Shown: piece by piece, positions 53,756 through 63,117 of the stretch
Position numbering within the stretch: the first letter of the stretch is position 1
How the letters are laid out: each line of letters opens with the position of its first letter
Assembly: GCA_944323955.1 (NCBI GenBank)
Contig: CALUUK010000004.1
Location: 99,603-163,602 of the forward strand
Direction: 5' to 3'
DNA length: 64,000 bases
Origin: Candidatus Gastranaerophilales bacterium
Lineage (GTDB): Bacteria; Cyanobacteriota; Vampirovibrionia; Gastranaerophilales; Gastranaerophilaceae
Translations under genes and position numbers: made by a program
The notes under the pieces: generated by a model
Databases searched by the model: none
What the model was told of the DNA's origin: nothing
The model's input: only the letters and a program-made list of their open reading frames with translations

Positions 53756-56343
53756 CCACTTTCTTTGATGAATTAAGTTCTGAAATTACTAATAAAGATT
53801 ATTTTAAAAAACATTACAATCGTTTATTTATAATTTCTGCCTGTAAACAATTAGAAAGAATACCTAATACCAGATTTATGAGTGTTGAAGAACCAGATTA
53901 TGGATATTTATTAGAGGTTGCAAATATTTTTGCACAAAGTACCATTGAAGAATACCATAATGTAGCTCAAAGAATTGCTCAATATGTTGTAGAATTTATT
54001 GATAATGACTATTACAAACAAGTTGCATATATGGTATTAGAATTGCTTGTAAATAAGCAATCCATCAGTCTTGCCCAACAAAAACAGAAATTACCAAAGA
54101 ATATATATTTCACACAACCTTTTAAATTTACTTTAGAAAATATTAATAGGGATATTGAATACTCATTTCAGGCTACCGAAGATGATATTGTTCATTGTAA
54201 CAAATTCCAAAAAGAGTTTTGGGATGGGGTAGAAACACTTAATAATATCGTATCAATATCAGCACCTACATCAGCAGGGAAATCATATATTGTAACAAAA
54301 TGGTTGAAATATAACCTTGAATTAAGTAACACTTCCGAAATTAATGTAGGGATTATAGTACCAACAAGAGCTTTAATAAATCAATTTGAGCAGGACTTAA
54401 AAAAAGAATTTGAAGTGTATAAGTCAAAAGTTAATATTATATCAATGCCTTTTGCAAAAACAAGTTTAACAAATAAATGCAAAACTATTTATGTATTTAC
54501 TCAAGAACGTATGAATATTTTTCTATCAAGAAATAAAAACAAATATTTTAAGGCAGTTTTTGTTGATGAAGCTCATAAAGTTGGTGATAACGAAAGAGGA
54601 GTATTGTTACAGAATGTTGTAGATGAAATATTAAGACGAGAAAATAATACTAAAATTGTTTTTGCAGGACCTTTCGTTAAAAATCCAGAAGATGTTTATA
54701 TAAATGCTAAGAAAATCAAAAGTACTTTACAAACTGTTGATAGAAATTATTTTCATATATGCAGAAGAGCATATGGACCAAAGAAATGGAAAATAAAACT
54801 TGAGAGCAATAATGCATTAGTGAAAGTTGCAAAAGTTGATTTAATAAAGTCTATAGGTATTAGAGAAGCAGCTTACAAAATATTAGCAAAATGGGCATAC
54901 ATCATCGGACATAATAATTCGGGAAATCTTATTTATGCAAATGGTGGTGGACAAGCTGAAAAAATAGCAGAGTGTATATATGAGTTAGAATCTAATACAT
55001 ACACTAATAATCAAGAATTAGATGAATTAATTGAATTATGTAAGGTAATTGTTCACCCTGATTTTTTATTAATAAAACTTTTAAAGAAACGTATTGCTTT
55101 TCATTATGGTAGTATGCCACAAATTATAAGACAAAAAATTGAAGAACTATTTAATAAAAAAATACTAAAGTATGTAATTTGCACATCAACACTTCTTGAA
55201 GGTGTAAATTTATCTTGTAAAAATATTTTTGTCAGAGATCCTCAAAAAGGACAAAACATTCCGATGTCAGGTGCAGATTTGTTTAACCTTCTTGGTCGGG
55301 CTGGTCGTTTAGGAAAAGAATTTTGTGGAAATATTTACTATGTTGATTGGGATGTTGCACCTACAGAAAAAGCTGAACAAATAGTGGAAAGAACTACTCA
55401 TAAAATTATATCAACAAGCTTTGAAGCTATTGTAAATTCTTTCAAATCGGACCTTCCTTTAGATAATCAAAATAAAGATAATATAGAAGCAACAGTAGGA
55501 TATCTTTTTCAGGAATATTTAAGAACAAATGACATATCGCAATGTTCGGAAATTAAAACATTATGTTCTGATTCACAAATACAAGAATTAAATAATGTTT
55601 TAGCAGATTATTCAAATAAAATACAAATTCCTATGGACATACTTGAAAATCACCCAACTACATATCATTATTCAATGCAAAAGCTATTAAATAGATTTTA
55701 TGAAAAATACAATGAAAATCCAGATGAAATTGATAGCATCGTTCCTGACCTATCAGAAGAAAAAATGTATGATAGTTTAATACCAATCTTAAAAAGAATG
55801 CAACGATATTTTAATACTGGTCTTGTTGAAGTTACTTATCCTGCCCTTATTGCTACAAGTTGGTTAAGATTTAAAAATATTCCATATATCATACAAAGAA
55901 GAATCACTTATAATGAAAAACATAATAAAAAAGAGTCATTTAACACATCTGTGAGAACTGTTTTTAATGACATTGATAATCTTGCAAGATATAAAGTACC
56001 AAAACTTTTGTCATGCTATGTTGATGTTTTGAATTATTTCTTTAAACAAATAAATAAGGAAATACCAGAAGAACAGAATAAAGATATTGCAATGTTTTTA
56101 GAGTATGGTATAAATAAACAGACACAAGCATCCATGATTATTTTGGGATTATCTCGTTCTACTATATTTGAATTAGAAAGTCTTGAAGATGAGGAAGGTA
56201 ATCTAATTTTAAATAATGAAAATATGACAGAAGCTGAAGCACTACAATGGCTTAATGATAATATTCAAAGAATAGAAGAAAATAACTTAATTCCCAAGCT
56301 TTTAATTAATGAAATAAATGATGTTATAAATGCATATGTTTAA
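53752..56343 (+). CDS. hamB: HamB, Hachiman superfamily 2 helicase
   Basis: 863 aa. Ski2-like SF2 helicase: motif I SAPTSAGKS (171-178), Ia VPTRALINQFEQ, II VDEAH (DEAH 272-275), motif IV-V CTSTLLEGVNL, VI NLLGRAGRLGKEFCGN. Long N-terminal helical region (1-145) and C-terminal 300 residues. Works with HamA as the DNA-integrity-sensing Hachiman complex. The next gene follows after 49 bp. Confidence 0.9.
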   Translation: MTTFFDELSSEITNKDYFKKHYNRLFIISACKQLERIPNTRFMSVEEPDYGYLLEVANIFAQSTIEEYHNVAQRIAQYVVEFIDNDYYKQVAYMVLELLVNKQSISLAQQKQKLPKNIYFTQPFKFTLENINRDIEYSFQATEDDIVHCNKFQKEFWDGVETLNNIVSISAPTSAGKSYIVTKWLKYNLELSNTSEINVGIIVPTRALINQFEQDLKKEFEVYKSKVNIISMPFAKTSLTNKCKTIYVFTQERMNIFLSRNKNKYFKAVFVDEAHKVGDNERGVLLQNVVDEILRRENNTKIVFAGPFVKNPEDVYINAKKIKSTLQTVDRNYFHICRRAYGPKKWKIKLESNNALVKVAKVDLIKSIGIREAAYKILAKWAYIIGHNNSGNLIYANGGGQAEKIAECIYELESNTYTNNQELDELIELCKVIVHPDFLLIKLLKKRIAFHYGSMPQIIRQKIEELFNKKILKYVICTSTLLEGVNLSCKNIFVRDPQKGQNIPMSGADLFNLLGRAGRLGKEFCGNIYYVDWDVAPTEKAEQIVERTTHKIISTSFEAIVNSFKSDLPLDNQNKDNIEATVGYLFQEYLRTNDISQCSEIKTLCSDSQIQELNNVLADYSNKIQIPMDILENHPTTYHYSMQKLLNRFYEKYNENPDEIDSIVPDLSEEKMYDSLIPILKRMQRYFNTGLVEVTYPALIATSWLRFKNIPYIIQRRITYNEKHNKKESFNTSVRTVFNDIDNLARYKVPKLLSCYVDVLNYFFKQINKEIPEEQNKDIAMFLEYGINKQTQASMIILGLSRSTIFELESLEDEEGNLILNNENMTEAEALQWLNDNIQRIEENNLIPKLLINEINDVINAYV

Positions 56344-56392
56344 AACTGAATGGCAACTTATACACAATGAAGGCTTGTAAAAATAGAAAAGT

Positions 56393-58321
56393 ATGGAAAA
56401 ATATAGTATAGAAGATTTAATTGCAAAACTAAAATATGACAGTCATTTCTATCCATTTGGATATCAATATAATGATAAAAAAATTAGAGATTATTTGGCT
56501 AATATTAAAAATACAGAAATAGATAACATGGAATATGATTATATTAGCAGTATTTTAAGAACATTACCTTTGTTTGATAATTTTAATAAAGAAGCTATTG
56601 ATAAAATAAATGAATATATTAACAAAATCAACATGCCGAGTGAAGATTTAATAACACTCATAACTGCATATACGAATCATTATTTTGCCAGAACTTCATA
56701 TAAAATAATAAATAAAATACCTAATACTTATACTTACTTTGAAGATTTATTATCATCTAATAATTCATCTGTGAAACAATGCGAAAATCTTATTACATTC
56801 AACGGTTTATTTTTTAATTATCTAAATTATTACAAAATAACGGGATATTACAAAGAAGAAGAAAAATCCGATATTACATTACATAATATTAATAAATTGC
56901 ACATGTTTTTACAAATTTTATGCGGGTATAAAGATTTTTATGAAACGTGCTTGTTTGAAAAATATAATATTCAACAAATACCAATTGATAAAAATATATT
57001 TTACATTGCCGAAATGTATGATAAAGATTATTCAAAAATAAGAACGATAAGCGATATTAGGCAATCTAAATATATTTTTGAGTATCTTTATTTTTTAGAT
57101 AAAAATCCTAATTTGAAAACAAAAATTTCAAATTTTGTTTTACCAAGAGTAAAATTTAAAAAAATAACAAATATAAGGATTAAAAATAATAAAATTAATT
57201 ATGAGCTAGGAGAAACAAATAGTGTATCTGAATTACTAAGCGAATATAATGAGTTGAACTGTTTTGTTATGCCTTTCTATCAATTCATGATGAATGATAA
57301 TAAGTATTCTGAATTAATAAATGATTATTTAATTTTATATTCTAAATTCCAAGATTTTTTCAAACAAGTACAAATCAAATGTGATTATTCTGCTATAAAA
57401 TCAGTAGATGATTTAAAAAATATTCCAGCAAAAATTAATAAAAATATTTTAAGAAACTATCTATTAGATGTAACAACATATTCTCAAGAAACCATACAAA
57501 AATTTTTAAAGATTTTAGAAAATAAAAAAACAATAAATTTTTTCAAAAAACCACTATTGCCAATGGGAAGTGATTATTTATTTCACTTATTGAACACAAC
57601 CGGAAATATTACACTTAATAATATTGATGACTGGTTGGAAATGAATAATTTAAATTTACAAGAAAGAGGAATTATTTTTGAAGATTATATCAAGGATAAA
57701 ACTAAAGAAATTTTAAAAAATAAAAATTTTAAATTTTTTATTCCTGATATTAAAAAATTTAAAAATAGTGATGAAAATGAAGAAGAAATTGATTTAATTG
57801 TAAGTTTAGAAAATATAATTTTGTTAATTGAATTGAAGTGCATTAAATATCCAATAGAGAATCATGACATTGAAAACGCTAAACAACGACTAATGGAAGG
57901 TGTTTTGCAAATAAAAAGGAAAAAGAGTTTTCTGCAAGGAAATGTTCAGTTATTTAAATCAAAACAAATAAATATCGAAAATAAAGAAATTATTCCGCTG
58001 GTTATAACAAATAATCCAAACTTTACAGGATTAATTATTGATAATATACCCATAATAGATTTTGAACTTTTTAATAACTACATTAATGTTGGTAAATTTA
58101 TAACTGCTAAAATAGATAATCAATCTTTTGAAGAACACAAATCTGTTATTTACTATAACAATCAAAGAGAATTTGAAGAAAATATAAAAGATTTTATGAA
58201 CAATCCAATACCATTAAAAGACATTGAAGAAAAAATTGAGTTGTCAATAACACCAGTAATACTTGATGATAACATATTTAAACATTTAAATCCCAAATTA
58301 TATATTGAAAGATATAATTAA
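56393..58321 (+). CDS. Possible PD-(D/E)xK nuclease protein downstream of Hachiman, 642 aa
   Basis: Unknown family. Residues about 440-560 contain RGIIFEDYIKDKTKEIL followed by EEIDLIVSLENIILLIELKC, giving Asp467 and Glu480-Leu-Lys482, the D-x12-ExK pattern of restriction-like nucleases such as NERD. The first 430 residues are helical, Asn/Lys-rich and lack motifs. Only a weak ribosome-binding site (AGAAAAG). Same strand as hamAB, 49-bp gap, no terminator between; the terminator follows its stop (58431). Codon use and A+T are even richer than hamAB. Confidence 0.55.
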   Translation: MEKYSIEDLIAKLKYDSHFYPFGYQYNDKKIRDYLANIKNTEIDNMEYDYISSILRTLPLFDNFNKEAIDKINEYINKINMPSEDLITLITAYTNHYFARTSYKIINKIPNTYTYFEDLLSSNNSSVKQCENLITFNGLFFNYLNYYKITGYYKEEEKSDITLHNINKLHMFLQILCGYKDFYETCLFEKYNIQQIPIDKNIFYIAEMYDKDYSKIRTISDIRQSKYIFEYLYFLDKNPNLKTKISNFVLPRVKFKKITNIRIKNNKINYELGETNSVSELLSEYNELNCFVMPFYQFMMNDNKYSELINDYLILYSKFQDFFKQVQIKCDYSAIKSVDDLKNIPAKINKNILRNYLLDVTTYSQETIQKFLKILENKKTINFFKKPLLPMGSDYLFHLLNTTGNITLNNIDDWLEMNNLNLQERGIIFEDYIKDKTKEILKNKNFKFFIPDIKKFKNSDENEEEIDLIVSLENIILLIELKCIKYPIENHDIENAKQRLMEGVLQIKRKKSFLQGNVQLFKSKQINIENKEIIPLVITNNPNFTGLIIDNIPIIDFELFNNYINVGKFITAKIDNQSFEEHKSVIYYNNQREFEENIKDFMNNPIPLKDIEEKIELSITPVILDDNIFKHLNPKLYIERYN

Positions 58322-58430
58322 TTATTTAGTTAACAAAGATGTTAAAATTTAAGTTTAACTATTAAAAAATCTCCATCTCATAGTTATTTCAATCTTGCTC
58401 CGTTTGTTAAATTACAAAAAAATCAAACAC

Positions 58431-58454
58431 ACAGCCGATTTGAGGCTGTTTTTT
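58431..58454 (+). terminator. Rho-independent terminator of the Hachiman operon
   Basis: ACAGCC (58431-58436) pairs with GGCTGT (58444-58449) around GATTTGA, then a T run. Confidence 0.8.
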
Positions 58455-58470
58455 AGTATTGAGATGTAGG

Positions 58471-58606
58471 GGTCTTTTCTTGCACTCAACTACTCATTTT
58501 TTGCACTCTTTTGCACTCCATTTGCAAAATTTTAAGACCACATTAGGCTCCAATCGGCTTGGTGTTTAAAGTTAAGCCCAGTGCAAGAAAGTGCAAAAAA
58601 GTGCAA
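58471..58606 (+). repeat. Transposase-site block, right copy
   Basis: GGTCTTTTCTTGCACT (58471-58486) as at 43522. TTGCACT at 58480, 58501 and 58511; AGTGCAA at 58580, 58590 and 58600, the last three spaced exactly 10 bp. Same orientation as the left block, related over about 110 bp, including CTTGGTGTTT (58558). Confidence 0.85.
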
Positions 58607-58661
58607 TTTTATTTTTGCTTGTAAATTGGGATATCCCAAATTATCAATGAGATTTAGATAT
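58607..58661. other. Non-coding: palindrome at candidate element end
   Basis: TTGGGATATCCCAA (58627-58640) is a 14-bp perfect palindrome; the TATCCCAAA part is the inverse of TTTGGGATA at 43446. Region 58322-58661 otherwise holds the terminator and site block already listed. Confidence 0.5.
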
Positions 58662-58739
58662 TTACGCAATTTCTAATTCATAACCTAATTCATGGAATAT
58701 TTTTACAATGGATGAAAATTTAAGTTCTTTTAAATTCAT
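58662..58739 (-). pseudogene. Possible remnant of an antitoxin-type HTH protein, 25 codons
   Basis: ATG 58739 to stop 58662 encodes MNLKELKFSSIVKIFHELGY plus ELEIA, which resembles the last helix and tail of small Xre-type antitoxins (pattern LxKIxxxLGYELEI). The preceding HTH is absent. Lies between the right site block and the HAD gene. May be chance. Confidence 0.3.
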
Positions 58740-58765
58740 ATTTTATAGTTAGTTAAATATGAAAT

Positions 58766-59602
58766 TTATTTCTCTAGTTTTTTGATTTTATTCTCTAATT
58801 CTATTTTGTTAATAATTGATTTGACATATTTATCAAGTTTTTTCCCTTCTCTATAATCAGCATTTGCACATATGTTAACTCTATCTTCAGTAATTAACCT
58901 TTGTGCTTTATTTTTTCTATCCTTTTTTCTAGAATTATATACAGCTACAGAATGTCCACCTGATAATTTGACTAATTTCATACATGGGATATCAGTATCA
59001 CCATCACCTATATATACCATATTTTTATAAGGTATTGCTCGATCTTCTTCAGGAATATATTGGTTAATAATTTTATTATCATTAATATCACAACAGCCTT
59101 TATTTATTCTAAATAAATATTGAGTTTTTGCCGTATAATTTACTGCATTTGCTGGCCAATAAGCAACATTACTTGGGTTATACATAAAAGATGAAGCAAA
59201 TATGCATTTAAATTCTTTTGCAATAGCAGTTCCTTCAATCATTTCTCTCAGCCCAGAAGATATTATGTAGTGAGAAACTTCTATGCCTCTTTCTCTTCCA
59301 TAATTATTAATCCTTTTAAACCATTCAGCAACACCAGGGAAAAATTCTACATTTTTTCCGCATTTGTTAAAATAATCTTTTGTTACAGGTAGACCTTTAT
59401 ATTGTGCTTCCTCTAGCATAAGTTTCATGTATGATAAAATTGGATCAGCATTCTGTGCTTTAGAAAATTTGAGCGATTTTTTCCAAAACCACATAGCTTT
59501 AACTCCAAGTTTATCCATAAATTCATATTCTTGCATGTTACCAGGTGATAGCGTGCCGTCAAAATCATAACATATAGCCATAGGTATTAGTTTTTTACTC
59601 AT
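58766..59602 (-). CDS. HAD-superfamily phosphatase-like hydrolase, 278 aa
   Basis: Catalytic CYDFDGTLSPG (nucleophile Asp13, general acid Asp15), motif II ISSGLREM (Ser/Thr), motif IV YIGDGDTDIPCMKL. The long cap between residues 25 and 110 is of C1 type. Last gene of a three-gene leftward operon after the subtilisin-like protease (12-bp gap) with AAGGAG upstream. Phosphate-containing substrate (nucleotide, phosphopeptide) unknown. Atypical as part of a two-gene ATPase-protease module. Confidence 0.82.
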   Translation of the reverse strand: MSKKLIPMAICYDFDGTLSPGNMQEYEFMDKLGVKAMWFWKKSLKFSKAQNADPILSYMKLMLEEAQYKGLPVTKDYFNKCGKNVEFFPGVAEWFKRINNYGRERGIEVSHYIISSGLREMIEGTAIAKEFKCIFASSFMYNPSNVAYWPANAVNYTAKTQYLFRINKGCCDINDNKIINQYIPEEDRAIPYKNMVYIGDGDTDIPCMKLVKLSGGHSVAVYNSRKKDRKNKAQRLITEDRVNICANADYREGKKLDKYVKSIINKIELENKIKKLEK

Positions 59603-59614
59603 AAAAACTCCTTG

Positions 59615-61834
59615 TTACTCTTCAAAATTAATATCTTCTTCTGCAATATTGTGTATATCAATTCTAGTTTCTATATCGATTTTATTTACAAACCATTCGT
59701 TTAGCAAACAATTTCGAATAAAGTCATCAATTCTATTAACACCATTCAATTCTTTTAAAGTAACGATAATACTAAATTTTAATCCTTTCCCATCTTCTGG
59801 ATTTAACCTATTTTTTGTTTTCAAGCTTATTCCCCATAAACCTTTTGGAGTATATGCTATTTTAGGCATATTTCTAGTTTTTAAAATTTCTCTTATATGC
59901 TTTATATTATCCCATTTTCTAAAATATTGGCGTGCATCTTTTTCTTGGATAAATATACCTTTTGAATCTTGATAGTTATTATCAATAGATTTAATTTCTT
60001 TATCTTTTATTCTTCCAATTTTTATGTCAAGCTCTGTGTTAGTATAATCTACTCCTTGATTTCTAGAACATTTAGGAAAGTAACATAGTGTTGCTTTTGC
60101 AATGAAGGGATGTTTATTTTGATGTATAGGAATTGGAAGTTTATAATTATATGTATCATATTCTTCCGAAACACCTGATATAATAAATTGGATTTCATCA
60201 TCTTTAGTGTTTACAATATCTTCAATTCGCTGCGGGATAATACCATGTCCAATTTTAAAAATATCAAATTGTTGTTTTTGCCATGTTGTAGAAGAATGTA
60301 TTAAAAGAGCTTTTGCTTCTTCACGTGATAGTCCTAATATGGACATTAAATAACACAACTTTCTTGCTACCCAAGGTGCTGAAAATGATGTTCCTTGCAC
60401 AAATTCAATACCCTTATTTGTACACACACGGATTTTACTTAAATTATCTCCTCCGAAGTATGATATGTCAGGTTTTATAAAAAACGATAATACCGGACCT
60501 GTTCTAGTATAAGGAGTTGGATCCCCATTTCTTGTAACTGAATTGACAACTAAAGAATTAATTGAATCTGCAGGTGCACCTATTGCTTTATCTTTTTCAT
60601 TATCTTTTTTGTTTGTTCCAGAAATAACAAAGATAACATCATTTTCACTTTGGATTTTATCAAGAATTGCGGCCTCTGGTGATATAAAATTAGAATTTAC
60701 TTCCATTTTTGATCCCAATGATAAATTCCAAACTTTAATCTCTGGATTCATTGCTACAATTTTTTCAATATTTTTAATTATACTAAAAGAACTAAATTGA
60801 CTTCCAGCTGCTACGGCATAATGCTTTACTTTGAAGTGTCCACAACCATCATCTAAATCTGGGTTTAAAGACGGACCATCTACAATAATAGAACATACAG
60901 CTGTTCCATGAACATAATCACTATCAGAGATAGGAATATCTTTAGATAATAGATTTGTAGTTTCTACCCACTCTGAAAAATATACACCTTGATCAAAGGA
61001 CGTATCAATTACTCCAATTGTAGGTTCATTTTTAGGTGATGCAATATATCTAGCCTCAGTTTCCCCAGCAAATTCAAAATCATTTTTGGTCAATTCAGAT
61101 AAATCGTGCACTGCCATAGATATTAAATATGGTGCTTTTGCTTTTAAGAGGCTTAGCTCATCAGGATACAAATATATTGTAGTTTCATCTATTATTCTGT
61201 TGTTATCAATTCTTATACCTATTTTTTTTAATAAACTTTCAGTGTCAGAAATCGTTTTAAAAATAGTAATTATTGAAGCTTCTTGCAAAACAGTTTTATC
61301 TTTTAAAATATCAAATTTTTCAACATAATAAGCATCTACAATTATTCTTAAAAAATTTGTTTTACAAAGGTTAGAATTTTTAAACAAAACTTTATCATTA
61401 AAACCTTTTGTAGTAATTTCTTTTATTTTGTCGTAAGAAATTAAACCGTTAAATTTTTCATTTAGTATAGATATTGCTTCTTTAACTTCATTTATTGATT
61501 GTTCTAATTCTTTCAATGATACATAATGCGTAATTATATGTCTCAAGGAGTTACTATTATCGTAACGAGCACCTCTTATACTATTATTACCAGATGATAA
61601 AATCCTTTGTATTCGGTTACTTTTGGCAGCTATCTTGTTATAATAAACACTAACTAAAGCGCCTGATACAGTATTGTCTTTTTGCCAAAAATCATATAAT
61701 CTTTCCAAATCAGAAAGCAATTCTTCTAATTTCTCAGAATTTATTGATTCGCCTGCTGGCAAGTTTGGAGATCCAAAAGCTGCATCATTTTTTCTTTGTT
61801 CAAAAGTCCCTTTTAATTGAAGTGTTGAATTCAT
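59615..61834 (-). CDS. Subtilisin-like (S8) serine protease, cytoplasmic, 739 aa
   Basis: Catalytic triad visible: Asp277 in TIGVIDTSFD, His309 in YVHGTAV, Ser483 in QGTSFSAPW, with oxyanion Asn408 in SGTNK. No signal peptide and a 270-residue N-terminal helical extension, unlike secreted subtilisins, so it acts inside the cell. C-terminal 200 residues form beta-rich domain. One base separates it from the upstream AAA ATPase gene. Paired ATPase-subtilase modules recur in defence and diversity-generating-element contexts, where the ATPase controls the protease. Confidence 0.9.
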   Translation of the reverse strand: MNSTLQLKGTFEQRKNDAAFGSPNLPAGESINSEKLEELLSDLERLYDFWQKDNTVSGALVSVYYNKIAAKSNRIQRILSSGNNSIRGARYDNSNSLRHIITHYVSLKELEQSINEVKEAISILNEKFNGLISYDKIKEITTKGFNDKVLFKNSNLCKTNFLRIIVDAYYVEKFDILKDKTVLQEASIITIFKTISDTESLLKKIGIRIDNNRIIDETTIYLYPDELSLLKAKAPYLISMAVHDLSELTKNDFEFAGETEARYIASPKNEPTIGVIDTSFDQGVYFSEWVETTNLLSKDIPISDSDYVHGTAVCSIIVDGPSLNPDLDDGCGHFKVKHYAVAAGSQFSSFSIIKNIEKIVAMNPEIKVWNLSLGSKMEVNSNFISPEAAILDKIQSENDVIFVISGTNKKDNEKDKAIGAPADSINSLVVNSVTRNGDPTPYTRTGPVLSFFIKPDISYFGGDNLSKIRVCTNKGIEFVQGTSFSAPWVARKLCYLMSILGLSREEAKALLIHSSTTWQKQQFDIFKIGHGIIPQRIEDIVNTKDDEIQFIISGVSEEYDTYNYKLPIPIHQNKHPFIAKATLCYFPKCSRNQGVDYTNTELDIKIGRIKDKEIKSIDNNYQDSKGIFIQEKDARQYFRKWDNIKHIREILKTRNMPKIAYTPKGLWGISLKTKNRLNPEDGKGLKFSIIVTLKELNGVNRIDDFIRNCLLNEWFVNKIDIETRIDIHNIAEEDINFEE

Positions 61835-61835
61835 T

Positions 61836-62876
61836 TTATTTTATCTCCTTAAGTTTTCTTGATACTTGGCTTTTTGATACTCCTGTCAAAATTTCAATTT
61901 CTCTTACTGTAAAACCTTTATCTTGAATGTTCTTTAGGGAATTACTATTTTCTTTATTAAGTGAATTATAAATTCTTTTTAAATAATCATATTCATAACT
62001 AGGATCACTAAAAGCTAAAGATGTTTTTAAAATATTTTTTAACTCTCCAGGATAAGGTAATTGATCGGCTGTATTAAGTATTTTCCTAAATAAAGTAATA
62101 TTGCGTCCTGCTGTCTTAAATCTGTTAAGCAATTTATTTAATATCTTTTCTGCTGCTTCTACTAGATCAGCTTGTGTATATTCACTAAAATTAACAATTG
62201 CATCAAATCGTCTTATTAAAGCCTTATCAAAAGCTTTATACAAGTTGGTTGTTGCAATAATAACAATATTATTATCAAGTCCATCAAACCCTTTTAATAA
62301 CGATGAAGTGGCTCTACCCATTTCTCGTAAATCATTTGAATTTATTCTGTCGATAGCTAATGCATCGATTTCATCAAACAAAATAATAATTTTTTGCGGT
62401 TGAGAAATTTTATGTAACTCATTAAATAACGCGGAGATATTTTTTGATGTTTGACCTAATTTGCTATCAATAATATTATCAAAATCAACCATATACAAAT
62501 CTCTATCCAATATTCTTGCGATTTGCTTAACACTCTCGGTTTTACCTGTTCCAGGCGGGCCTTCAAATAAAAATTTATTAACTCCAGCATTATGTCCTAT
62601 CGCATTTATTATACCGACAATATTATCTTCTATAATACTTGGTAGTGGTAAAGGCTCATTTCCAAACTCAACCTTTTTTAAAAATCGACAATCTTCTTCT
62701 TGAAACTGCGGACAAAAATTATTTGCATCAGACAATAAAGAGACTATATATTGAGCCAAGCTATAATCTTTCTCATTATCAAAATCCTTAGCTATTATAT
62801 ATGCTTCTTGTCTAAATGCAGCTTCGTTTTTTTCTGCGTGATATTTTATTAAGTTTATGACATTTTTCTTTTTCAT
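61836..62876 (-). CDS. AAA+ ATPase with C-terminal HTH, partner of S8 protease, 346 aa
   Basis: Classic AAA: Walker A GPPGTGKT (106-113), Walker B ILFDEID (165-171), sensor 1 ATTN (208-211), Arg fingers RRFD (222-225). N-terminal 80-residue helical region. The last 25 residues, FTVREIEILTGVSKSQVSRK, are an HTH, so it may also bind DNA, for example the repeated operator before its own start. GAGG 8-10 bases before ATG 62876. First gene of the operon ATPase, protease, HAD. Confidence 0.9.
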   Translation of the reverse strand: MKKKNVINLIKYHAEKNEAAFRQEAYIIAKDFDNEKDYSLAQYIVSLLSDANNFCPQFQEEDCRFLKKVEFGNEPLPLPSIIEDNIVGIINAIGHNAGVNKFLFEGPPGTGKTESVKQIARILDRDLYMVDFDNIIDSKLGQTSKNISALFNELHKISQPQKIIILFDEIDALAIDRINSNDLREMGRATSSLLKGFDGLDNNIVIIATTNLYKAFDKALIRRFDAIVNFSEYTQADLVEAAEKILNKLLNRFKTAGRNITLFRKILNTADQLPYPGELKNILKTSLAFSDPSYEYDYLKRIYNSLNKENSNSLKNIQDKGFTVREIEILTGVSKSQVSRKLKEIK

Positions 62877-62896
62877 GATTTAATTACCTCAAATAT

Positions 62897-62938
62897 ATCA
62901 TATGATACTTGGGACAAAAAGTCAATAGTTGGGACAAA
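62897..62938 (-). promoter_or_regulatory. Promoter with paired operators for the AAA-protease-HAD operon
   Basis: Reading leftward: -35 TTGACT (62925-62920), 17-bp spacer, -10 TATGAT (62902-62897), 20 bp before the ATG. The 10-mer TTTGTCCCAA occurs at 62938-62929 (just upstream of -35) and 62918-62909 (in the spacer), exactly 20 bp apart. Looks like a repressor site pair, possibly read by the HTH at the end of the ATPase. Confidence 0.75.
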
Positions 62939-63117
62939 TTTATTAAAATTAAATATGGAAGATACTTATAAAATTTGTTTATATATTATTTATTTGAATT
63001 AAACTATAGATTAAGTATATTTTTAATTTTACATTTTATTATAATTTCAGGACTTGACTTTCTTTGAAACAAGAGTGATGAATGTATTGCACCAAGCATT
63101 ACAAGGATTTTGAGACA

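Noticed and set aside
43446..58640. TTTGGGATA/TATCCCAAA as proven terminal inverted repeats
   Set aside because: Only nine bases match, no target duplication was found, and the right copy is part of a palindrome; kept only as a candidate in the end-region entries.
62101..62703. Two rightward frames opposite the AAA ATPase gene
   Set aside because: Shadows of the ATPase coding strand.
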